In this document: positions 1 to 4,981 of the stretch, piece by piece | Numbering within the stretch: position 1 is the first letter of the stretch | Layout of the letters: every line of letters begins with the position of its first letter | Position numbers and translations under genes: made by a program | Assembly: GCA_021827255.1 (NCBI GenBank) | Contig: JAKAWO010000196.1 | Coordinates: 1-6,050, forward strand | DNA: 6,050 bases | Direction: 5' to 3' | Origin: Acidobacteriota bacterium | GTDB lineage: Bacteria; Acidobacteriota; Terriglobia; UBA7540 | Notes under the pieces: model-generated | What the model saw: only the letters and a program-made list of their open reading frames with translations | The model's database searches: none | Told to the model about the DNA's origin: nothing

Positions 1-141
1 CCAGGCCGGCCTCCAAAACCGCGCCCCGCATGCCGCACAGCGCCACGGGCGAAGCAGGAGGGTCCGCAGGAGCGCGCGTTCCGCGAGGCCGCGCCTCCTG
101 CTGGGGCGGACATCGGCGCCCAAGCAGCGAGGGCATCGCAT
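1..141 (-). CDS. Small zinc-ribbon protein, partial (cut by left window edge)
   Basis: An open minus-strand frame of 47 codons begins at ATG 141-139 and runs off the window at base 1. It starts MRCPRC, continues through an Arg-rich amphipathic stretch (SRRRGLAERALLRTLLLRP), then WRCAACGARFWRP. The two Cys pairs, C3/C6 and C38/C41, are a typical four-Cys zinc ribbon. The 'RPWRC..C..RFWR' pattern is one I associate with small uncharacterised zinc-ribbon proteins, often membrane-linked, in Acidobacteria and relatives. I chose this start over the in-frame ATG at 162 because GGAGAGG lies 10 nt upstream and because such proteins usually begin Met-x-Cys-Pro. It follows the receiver-PilZ gene on the same strand after 95 bp. 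Function is unknown; metal binding is inferred from the Cys pattern only. Confidence 0.68.
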   Translation of the reverse strand, partial: MRCPRCLGADVRPSRRRGLAERALLRTLLLRPWRCAACGARFWRPAW

Positions 142-151
142 GAACGACCGG

Positions 152-158
152 CCTCTCC
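152..158 (-). promoter_or_regulatory. Shine-Dalgarno site setting the zinc-ribbon start
   Basis: The minus strand reads GGAGAGG here, 10 nt before ATG 141. It lies inside the longer version of the frame that would begin at ATG 162, so it favours the shorter start. Confidence 0.5.
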
Positions 159-170
159 ACATAAAATCTT

Positions 171-190
171 CGTTTCCTCATGAGGAAACG
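171..190. repeat. Perfect 20-bp palindrome between the receiver-PilZ and zinc-ribbon genes
   Basis: Each half is the exact reverse complement of the other: CGTTTCCTCA then TGAGGAAACG, with no spacer. It lies 46 bp after the receiver-PilZ stop and 29 bp before the zinc-ribbon start. A second perfect palindrome, GGAGCGCTCC (190-199), abuts it and shares one base. It could be a dimeric repressor operator for the zinc-ribbon gene. As RNA it could form a hairpin of about 8 bp with a 4-nt loop. On the minus strand it is followed by GAAGATTTTATG, which is only weakly U-rich, so an intrinsic terminator is possible but not convincing. Confidence 0.6.
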
Positions 191-236
191 GAGCGCTCCC
201 GACCCTTGCCTGCCCAGCCCTTACCGCAAGAGATCG

Positions 237-929
237 TCATCCTTCCGCAATGCCGGCAAGGAACTCTCGAAGCGCCGCTTCGGCCTCGGGCGCCGCCAGC
301 TCGACGAACTGGAAGGCGACCCGGTTGGGCGGTTCCTTGCGAGCAACCCTTGCCCGTAGGCGCACCCCAAGCCGCCCGTTCACCCGACGCACGGAGAAGG
401 CGAGGTCCCCCTCCTCTCCTAGGGCGATGTTCTCCGCAAGCTCAACGAGCATCCCTCCCACGCTGATATCCAGGCTTGTGGCTCCCAAGTCGTGGCCGCC
501 CGTCCTCCACTGAACCGCAATTCGGACCGGCACCCGGATGTGGTCTCGCTTCTCCCGTACCATGGCCCCATGCATGGCTTTCAGAAGGGCCCGGACCGGT
601 TTCCCATCCGCGGGCTTCTCGAGGAAAAAAGTCACCCCGGCGTTGAACGCGTCCTGCAGTGCCGCTGTACCAGGGGCGCCGTTCAGCATGGCGATGGGCG
701 ACTTGCGATTTGCGGGCGAGGCGCGTACGCGCCGCGCAAGGGCGCAGCTGTCAACGTGGGGCATGTCGGCATTGAGAAGGACCCCGTCAAACTTCTCTTG
801 GGTCACGCGCCGCGCCGCCTCCTGCCCGTCCTCCACGACCACCACCTCATAGCCGAGTGGTTCGACAACGCCCTCAACCCACTTAAGGACTTCGGGGTCG
901 TCGTCCACAACCATCAGCCTGAGCGCCAT
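237..929 (-). CDS. Receiver-PilZ regulator with Asn in place of the phospho-acceptor Asp
   Basis: This is a 230-residue cytoplasmic protein. Residues 1-122 form a CheY-like receiver: the acidic pocket is VVDDDPE (D9-D11), the phospho-acceptor loop reads LLNADMP and the conserved Lys is in FLEKP (K105). N53 (AAT at 773-771) occupies the usual Asp site and N83 replaces the usual Thr/Ser. Residues 128-230 are a PilZ domain with both c-di-GMP motifs present: RDHIR (R128 and R132, RxxxR) and DISVGG (D154-G159, D/NxSxxG). Known family: PilZ domains bind c-di-GMP and often control motility, polysaccharide or adhesion. Inference: the protein responds to c-di-GMP, with little or no classical phosphorylation. 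The frame stays open upstream to 1049, but that stretch overlaps the kelch gene. The start at 929 is supported by a strong Shine-Dalgarno site, and MALRLMVVDD is a normal receiver N-terminus. No output domain other than PilZ is present. Confidence 0.88.
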   Translation of the reverse strand: MALRLMVVDDDPEVLKWVEGVVEPLGYEVVVVEDGQEAARRVTQEKFDGVLLNADMPHVDSCALARRVRASPANRKSPIAMLNGAPGTAALQDAFNAGVTFFLEKPADGKPVRALLKAMHGAMVREKRDHIRVPVRIAVQWRTGGHDLGATSLDISVGGMLVELAENIALGEEGDLAFSVRRVNGRLGVRLRARVARKEPPNRVAFQFVELAAPEAEAALREFLAGIAEG

Positions 930-938
930 CGCGGATGC

Positions 939-948
939 CCTCTCCTCC
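939..948 (-). promoter_or_regulatory. Strong Shine-Dalgarno site for the receiver-PilZ gene
   Basis: The minus strand reads GGAGGAGAGG, 9 nt before ATG 929. It fixes the start at MALRLMVVDD rather than the longer frame from 1049 that overlaps the preceding kelch gene. Confidence 0.7.
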
Positions 949-987
949 CGGTCGGGTTTGTGTACGCCGCCACTAAGCTCGGTTACG

Positions 988-2337
988 CTAGGGCCGGTAG
1001 AGTTCAGCGGAATTGAGCACCTGGGCCTCATTACCCTGTCCGCCGACAATCAAGACGTCGCCAGCGTTAGCCGACGACTCGCTCCGCAGGCGCACTGCCG
1101 CGTGCAACTCCAGCGCCCCCTGCATCGGCCCGCCGGTTGCCGTAAAGCTGCCGGCGCTGCAAGAGCCGCTCGAAGGCGCTATAAAAAGCTCGGCGGTGTT
1201 TAGGAGCCCACCAAAAACAGCGCTATATCCGCCCGCCAGGAGCACTTCGGTTGTCCGGTTCACGCCCACCCGTGTAGCGGTGTGATACACGCGGTCGTTG
1301 GCCATCTTTCTGGTAACCGCAATAAAAACGCCGCCCGAATAGACCTCGCCGGTGTTGAGCACGTCGCCGTTGCTATCGAATCCCCCGGCAATCAACACGT
1401 CGCGGGCGCAGGTCGTTGGCATCGTCGAGTTGGAGGTGCCCGTCAGAAACGTCGCCGTGTGGTCATAGCGAGGGGTCACCATGGCGCCCGTTGCGGCTGA
1501 GGTCCCGTTGTAAGGCGTGCTCGTGCGGCTCCCGCCGATCGTGTAGAGCTCGGCGCTACTGACCGGACTGCCGCTATTCCCGAGGCCGCCCGCCATGAGA
1601 ACCTTGAGCGAGGTTGTCGTCGAGGCGTCTGGGGGTGTCGCAAGCGCCGTCGCGGTAAAGTCCTCGCGGGCGAATATCATGTTACCGCCGCCGCTAAAGG
1701 TCTCTGTTGCCGGGTCGAAGATCTCGATATTGTTCAAGAGTCCGCCCGAGCTCGTCTGCCCGCCCGCCACGAGGACGTATGTGGTGGTTGTGGAACCCGA
1801 GGTGAAGTTAAAGGACACGGCAACATGCTTCTTCGCGGAATAGGACATGCTGCCCACTGCACGGAACGTGGCCGTTACGGCGTCAAAAACCTCCGCGCTG
1901 CTCAGGACGTCGCCCAGGTTGTCAATCCCGCCGGTAATCAGAACATCGCCATGGAGCGGCCCGTTCGTCAGGAGTGTGGCCGTGTGGAAGGCGCGGGGCG
2001 TGGTCATGCTGCCCGTCTGAGAAAAGGTTCCCGTCGCCGGGTTGTAAAGCTCCGCGCTCGCAAGGGCGGTGCTGCTCCGGTCCTCGCCGCCAGCCACAAG
2101 CACCAAGCCGCTCAGGGGCCCGGTGGAAATAAAGGTCGCCGTGGCGCCCTTGCGGGCCGCCGCAAGGCTGCCCGTGGTCTGGAAAGGGTCGGGGCCGCTT
2201 CCGCCCGGCGGCGGGGGCGCGATGCCCCTCTGGGACGCCCCACATCCCGCCAACAACAAAACCAGCAGCGGCAAAGGCAGCACCCCCGCCATCATGTTCC
2301 GCATGTTCCGCATCCTCAGTGTCACTTGGGTCGTCAT
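988..2337 (-). CDS. Kelch-repeat lipoprotein, seven-bladed propeller predicted
   Basis: This is a 449-residue secreted protein. Residues 1-32 are a lipoprotein signal: basic n-region, hydrophobic core LPLPLLVLLL and lipobox L29-A-G-C32. A Pro/Gly linker follows (residues 41-49). The rest is seven kelch-type repeats, each with a 'VLxAGG' strand (GG at 83, 136, 192, 250, 318, 369, 432) and a following 'SAELY/F' strand. The last repeat ends at SAELYRP, and the N-terminal segment DPFQTTGSLAAAR looks like the missing strand of that blade, so the ring probably closes between N- and C-termini. Gly follows the lipidated Cys, which in E. coli logic favours the outer membrane. Start ATG 2337 has GGAGGAGACGAAGG upstream; Met codons at residues 9, 12, 15 and 16 are alternatives. 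The receiver-PilZ gene starts 58 bp downstream on the same strand. Ligand or enzymatic role is unknown; kelch propellers can be binding scaffolds or enzymes. Confidence 0.85.
   Translation of the reverse strand: MTTQVTLRMRNMRNMMAGVLPLPLLVLLLAGCGASQRGIAPPPPGGSGPDPFQTTGSLAAARKGATATFISTGPLSGLVLVAGGEDRSSTALASAELYNPATGTFSQTGSMTTPRAFHTATLLTNGPLHGDVLITGGIDNLGDVLSSAEVFDAVTATFRAVGSMSYSAKKHVAVSFNFTSGSTTTTYVLVAGGQTSSGGLLNNIEIFDPATETFSGGGNMIFAREDFTATALATPPDASTTTSLKVLMAGGLGNSGSPVSSAELYTIGGSRTSTPYNGTSAATGAMVTPRYDHTATFLTGTSNSTMPTTCARDVLIAGGFDSNGDVLNTGEVYSGGVFIAVTRKMANDRVYHTATRVGVNRTTEVLLAGGYSAVFGGLLNTAELFIAPSSGSCSAGSFTATGGPMQGALELHAAVRLRSESSANAGDVLIVGGQGNEAQVLNSAELYRP
2296..2313. repeat. Two tandem 9-bp units in the kelch signal-peptide region
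   Basis: GTTCCGCAT occurs twice in direct succession (2296-2304 and 2305-2313) and encodes Met-Arg-Asn twice in the n-region of the signal peptide. Being a multiple of three, gain or loss of a unit would keep the frame and only change the number of positive charges and alternative Met codons. Confidence 0.7.
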
Positions 2338-2430
2338 CTTGCCTTCGTCTCCTCCTATGCTGAGATGTGTACTTGCAAGGAAGCCTCTAGCCCTATTTCT
2401 CGCGGGAAAGGGAGGGATTTGCCACTCGGC

Positions 2431-2679
2431 TCACCTGGAGGGCGCGTGGCCCTTCCTCACTTTGTTATGGTCGCCGCGGCACCCGACCGGCCGGAGCTCT
2501 CTTTGGCCTTGGGTTCGGCGCCCTCGCCAGCCTCGGCTCCATGGCCGCTGTCGTCGGACGGAACGTGCACGCGAAGCTTTCACGGGCAGTGAAAGCATGT
2601 ACAGCACCAACGCGGCGACAAGGATGATCGTCATGCCGAGGTAGGCAAGCAGCACGAAGAGCCAAAGGTAGGCGCCCAC
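2431..2679 (-). CDS. Small single-span membrane protein, probably frameshifted near 2578
   Basis: As read, this is an 82-residue frame from GTG 2679. Residues 2-30 are strongly hydrophobic (GAYLWLFVLLAYLGMTIILV then AALVLYML), giving one long or two short membrane segments, followed by a basic turn. After residue 34 the frame becomes Arg/Trp-rich with many CGA and CCA codons, unlike a real gene. The next frame over has high third-position GC and reads KLRVHVPSDDSGHGAEAGE, then an Ala/Lys/Ser-rich tail ending ATITK at stop 2457. Removing one base from the AAA at 2580-2578 would join the two into a protein of about 73 residues: membrane segment plus a soluble, mixed-charge tail. That join is inference. 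The start lies 4 nt after the stop of the HTH gene, with GGAGCGAG overlapping that gene's end, so translation is probably coupled. I recognise no family. Confidence 0.5.
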   Translation of the reverse strand: MGAYLWLFVLLAYLGMTIILVAALVLYMLSLPVKASRARSVRRQRPWSRGWRGRRTQGQRELRPVGCRGDHNKVRKGHAPSR

Positions 2680-2683
2680 GGCG

Positions 2684-2896
2684 TTAGCTCGCTCCGCGCA
2701 GACGAACCTGCTCGGCCTCGACGACCGTCCTCAGCACACCCAGTTGGTGGGCCTCCGCAGCCTCCACCAGGGCCGCCAGGAACCGCGCGCTCGGCGGACG
2801 ACGGCCGGCCAAGACATCGGAAACGTAGCTGGGTCGGAAACCTCCCGCTCGCGCGATGGCTGTGACGAATCCGTGCGTTCCCCGGACGAGGCGCAC
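2684..2896 (-). CDS. Small helix-turn-helix DNA-binding protein
   Basis: This protein is at least 70 residues. The segment FVTAIARAGGFRPSYVSDVL (10-29), followed by AGRRPPSARFLAAL, matches the pattern of Cro/XRE-type HTH proteins: 'AIAxxAGxxxSYVSxVLxGxRxPSxxxLxAL', with helix 2, turn, recognition helix, then a closing helix. An acidic C-terminal helix follows. The start is uncertain. GTG 2896 has GGGAGAAGGAA upstream, but its spacing is long at about 15 nt. The frame stays open upstream to 2977 without ATG, and a CTG start at 2947 would add 17 residues (TESNTNRREKE...). It is the first gene of the leftward set and is divergent from the XRE gene at 3025, with a promoter-like site between them. 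The likely role is a local repressor or activator of its own set; the target site is not proven. Confidence 0.65.
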   Translation of the reverse strand: MRLVRGTHGFVTAIARAGGFRPSYVSDVLAGRRPPSARFLAALVEAAEAHQLGVLRTVVEAEQVRLRGAS

Positions 2897-2953
2897 CGTC
2901 GCGGGCAGCAGTTCCTTCTCCCTTCGATTCGTGTTACTCTCCGTCAGCGTAGT

Positions 2954-2972
2954 TGCTGAACTTTTTTCAGCA
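2954..2972. repeat. 7-bp inverted repeat, possible operator or leader hairpin
   Basis: TGCTGAA (2954-2960) and TTCAGCA (2966-2972) are exact reverse complements with 5 bp between them. The centre-to-arm geometry suits a dimeric HTH protein. For leftward transcription starting near 2982 it would lie in the 5' leader, so a small RNA hairpin is the alternative. Confidence 0.45.
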
Positions 2973-2988
2973 GTTTAGAGCACCACAT

Positions 2989-3017
2989 ATTGTTGCGCAA
3001 CTTCTTGTTATTGTCAA
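2989..3017 (-). promoter_or_regulatory. Candidate sigma-70-type promoter for the leftward gene set
   Basis: The minus strand shows a perfect -35 TTGACA (3017-3012), a 17-nt spacer, and -10 AACAAT (2994-2989, four of six consensus bases). The start of transcription would be near 2982, giving a leader of about 86 nt to GTG 2896. The -35 box ends only 7 bp before the ATG of the divergent XRE gene at 3025, so the two transcription units overlap in their control DNA. The match is by eye against the E. coli consensus. Confidence 0.5.
2992..3001. promoter_or_regulatory. 10-bp palindrome inside the promoter, candidate operator
   Basis: GTTGCGCAAC is a perfect palindrome. It overlaps three bases of the candidate -10 box and seven of the spacer of the leftward promoter, so a protein bound here would block that promoter. 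It lies 23 bp before ATG 3025 and could also control the XRE gene. Operator function is inference from position and symmetry. Confidence 0.4.
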
Positions 3018-3024
3018 GCCCAAA

Positions 3025-3501
3025 ATGGCGAGAAAAATGACCAGCCCGCCAGCCCCCGGGGCGCCGTTTGCGGGAGCCGTCCGCGCCCTGCGCTCGGCGC
3101 TGGGGGAGACCCAGGAAGGGATGGCGAGGCGGCTTGGCATCTCGCTCAGCGGCTACCGCTATTGGGAGTCGGGGCAGCGGACGCCGCGCGGGCGGTGGCT
3201 TGTGAGGCTCCGCGAACTTTGCCCCGGCGAGGGGACGCGAGTGCTATTCGGCGGCACAGCAGGACCGCCTGTCGGGGGAGTCGGGCGGGATGAGGCTCAA
3301 GGCCCTGCGACCGGCATGAAGACACCGTGGGACGCTTACAAGAACGGCGCTACCCGGGCCATCGAGGCTCTTTGCGAAAGGGCGGCAGGTGGGGACGCCG
3401 CGGCCCAAGAGCGGCTTCGCAGCATCTTCACAGAACTCAGCGAGCCCTTGAGGCCGCCGGCCGAAGCGAAACGGGTGGGGCGATCAAGTCGTCGCCGATA
3501 G
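3025..3501 (+). CDS. XRE-family helix-turn-helix transcriptional regulator
   Basis: This is a 158-residue predicted DNA-binding protein. Residues 15-66 form an XRE/Cro-CI-type HTH: helix 1 AGAVRALRSALG, helix 2 TQEGMARRLGIS (29-40), and recognition helix LSGYRYWESGQRTP (41-54), whose 'Y..WE.G.R.P' ending is the family signature. Residues 75-100 are a Gly/Pro-rich linker. Residues 101-140 are predicted helical (WDAYKNGATRAIEALCERAA...), a possible dimerisation or ligand segment. The C-terminus is basic (KRVGRSSRRR). ATG 3025 is chosen over the TTG at 2953 because the intervening residues are not family-like and overlap the palindromes and promoter. ATG 3037 is an alternative. No good Shine-Dalgarno site precedes either, so weak or leaderless translation is possible. 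It is transcribed away from the small HTH gene and may control it and itself. Confidence 0.82.
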   Translation: MARKMTSPPAPGAPFAGAVRALRSALGETQEGMARRLGISLSGYRYWESGQRTPRGRWLVRLRELCPGEGTRVLFGGTAGPPVGGVGRDEAQGPATGMKTPWDAYKNGATRAIEALCERAAGGDAAAQERLRSIFTELSEPLRPPAEAKRVGRSSRRR

Positions 3502-3516
3502 CGGCGGAGCGCACGC

Positions 3517-3545
3517 TTTCCATTTGCAGCCGAAAGTGATAGAAC
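3517..3545 (+). promoter_or_regulatory. Weak candidate promoter for the oxidoreductase gene
   Basis: TTTCCA (3517-3522) and TAGAAC (3540-3545) each match four of six consensus bases with a 17-bp spacer. They sit in the 83-bp gap after the XRE gene and 39 bp before ATG 3585. The support is positional and weak. Confidence 0.25.
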
Positions 3546-3584
3546 GTCGAAGAAAGTAATCCAGCCAAAGGAGCGAGGTTCATC

Positions 3585-4940
3585 ATGAGCGAGGGATTCA
3601 ACCGACGCGATTTTATGAAGAAGACCGCTGCCGGAACGATGGCGGCGGGATTGGGACTGGCGCGAGCCAGTTCCGCGAAAGCCGTGCCGCCGAGCGACCG
3701 GGTTCGAGCCGGAGCCATCGGAACAGGGCGGCAAGGGAGTTACGATTTTGAAGCTTTCGCCCAGCAGCCCGACGGGGAAGTGGTGGCCGTCTGCGACGTT
3801 TATCAGCCCAATCTCCAGCGAGCGATGAAGAGAGCAGGCGGCAAGGCGCAAAGCTATACCGACTTTCGCCAGGTGCTCGACCGGAAGGACATTGACGTCA
3901 TCATTGTCGGCACGCCCGACCATTGGCACCCGCTGGTGATGGTGGAAGCGTGCAAGGCCGGAAAGGACGTTTACGTCGAAAAGCCGGTCAGCCACACGAT
4001 TGATGAAGGCGTCTTGATGGTAGAGGCGGCGCGGAAATACAACCGAGTCGTGCAGGTGGGAACGCAACAGCGCTCGGGGATTCATTTTCAGAAAGCGGTG
4101 CAACTGATTCAAGACGGCCTCATCGGCAAAGTCAGTTTTGTGCGCACGTGGAATTACGCCAACGAATATCCACAAGGCATCGGCAACCCAGCGGATTCGG
4201 ACCCGCCGGCGGACCTCGATTGGGACATGTGGCTGGGGCCGTCGCCCAAGGTTCCGTTCAATTGGAACCGCTTTGGACCTGATCCGAATCTCCCGCCACG
4301 CTGGTCAACGTTCCGGTATTTCTGGGATTACGCGGGCGGCTTCATGACGGACTGGGGCGTCCACTTGATTGATATCGTGCAGTGGGCGATGAAAGTGGAC
4401 GGGCCGAGCGTCATCACCGGGCAAGGCGGAAAGTATTACATCCAGGACAACGCCCAGACGCCGGACACGTTCCAGGTGACTTACGAGTACAAGAATCCCG
4501 ATTTTGTCTGCGTCTATGAGAACCGCTGGGACAACGCCAATTCGATGTACGGCAAAGGTTATGGCATCGAGTTCCACGGGACGGATGGCACGCTTTTCGT
4601 GGACCGCAGCGGGTTCGAAGTGATTCCCGAATATCGCACCGAAGGTGGAACCGGTCGGAAAGTCGAGCGCACGGCGGCGATGAAAATGCCCTCGGTCAAC
4701 CGGTCGCACTTCGACCACGTGCGGAATTTTCTCGATTGCGTCAAGTCGCGGAAGCGGCCGATCAGCGATATCGCGATTGGCGAACGCTCGACCACCGCAT
4801 GCTTGCTCGGAAACGTCGCCTATCGGAGCAAGGAAAGAATCGTTTGGGAGGTTGAAAGGCAGCGGCTGCTCTCCGGTGGCGCGGAGGCTGAAAAGTTTGT
4901 GGTCCGCGATTATCGCGCGCCGTGGAAGCTGGTGGTGTGA
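3585..4940 (+). CDS. Tat-exported Gfo/Idh/MocA family NAD(P)-dependent oxidoreductase
   Basis: This is a 451-residue predicted periplasmic sugar-type oxidoreductase. Residues 1-33 are a twin-arginine signal: NRRDFMKK (R7, R8), a weakly hydrophobic Ala/Gly stretch and an Ala-Lys-Ala cleavage site at 31-33. The Rossmann fold starts with GAIGTGRQG (GxGxxG, 46-51), with CDVYQPN after strand 2, TPDHWHP (110-116) and the family signature EKP (132-134), whose Lys contacts cofactor and substrate. The C-terminal half is the alpha/beta substrate domain with GGFMTDWGVHLID; D256 and H260 are the likely catalytic acid/base pair. Known family: oxidation, reduction or epimerisation of sugars or inositols using tightly held NAD(P), as the Tat route would require. 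Length is normal. AAAGGAG (11 nt upstream) and GAGG (6 nt upstream) support ATG 3585. The substrate cannot be read from sequence. It converges on gltB with no apparent functional link. Confidence 0.93.
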   Translation: MSEGFNRRDFMKKTAAGTMAAGLGLARASSAKAVPPSDRVRAGAIGTGRQGSYDFEAFAQQPDGEVVAVCDVYQPNLQRAMKRAGGKAQSYTDFRQVLDRKDIDVIIVGTPDHWHPLVMVEACKAGKDVYVEKPVSHTIDEGVLMVEAARKYNRVVQVGTQQRSGIHFQKAVQLIQDGLIGKVSFVRTWNYANEYPQGIGNPADSDPPADLDWDMWLGPSPKVPFNWNRFGPDPNLPPRWSTFRYFWDYAGGFMTDWGVHLIDIVQWAMKVDGPSVITGQGGKYYIQDNAQTPDTFQVTYEYKNPDFVCVYENRWDNANSMYGKGYGIEFHGTDGTLFVDRSGFEVIPEYRTEGGTGRKVERTAAMKMPSVNRSHFDHVRNFLDCVKSRKRPISDIAIGERSTTACLLGNVAYRSKERIVWEVERQRLLSGGAEAEKFVVRDYRAPWKLVV

Positions 4941-4942
4941 CC

Positions 4943-4981
4943 GGGGCGCTAAAAGCAGAGCGACGGCGCGGCTTTGTCCCC
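4943..4981. terminator. Imperfect hairpin between converging genes, possible terminator
   Basis: The 41-bp gap between the two stop codons contains GGGG (4943-4946) facing CCCC (4978-4981), and inside these AAAGC (4952-4956) facing GCTTT (4971-4975). The stem is interrupted, the loop is GC-rich and there is no clear T-run on either strand. A shared bidirectional terminator is expected at this place but only weakly supported. Confidence 0.25.

Noticed and set aside
930..1049. Forty-residue N-terminal extension of the receiver-PilZ protein
   Set aside because: It overlaps the end of the kelch gene, lacks receiver-like sequence, and the strong ribosome site at 939-948 points to the start at 929.
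988..2300. Kelch repeats as a DNA repeat array
   Set aside because: The repeats are divergent at the nucleotide level and only visible in protein, so they are not a separate DNA feature.
2338..2456. Gap between the small membrane protein and the kelch gene as a promoter or terminator region
   Set aside because: Apart from the ribosome site just before 2337 I see no hairpin or convincing -35/-10 pair.
1825..2592. Long plus-strand open frame opposite the kelch and small membrane protein genes
   Set aside because: Arg/Gly/His-rich composition typical of an antisense shadow in GC-rich DNA. The opposite strand carries a clear signal peptide and kelch repeats.
2465..2665. 66-residue minus-strand frame overlapping the small membrane protein
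   Set aside because: Arg/Pro-rich with no hydrophobic segment or motif. The other two frames together explain the coding signal better.
2953..3024. TTG-initiated extension of the XRE regulator
   Set aside because: The added residues (LNFFQQFRAPHIV...) do not match the family, and the DNA there is AT-rich with a promoter and palindromes.
3336..4175. 279-residue minus-strand open frame
   Set aside because: It spans parts of two clearly real plus-strand genes (XRE regulator and oxidoreductase) and shows no domain pattern.
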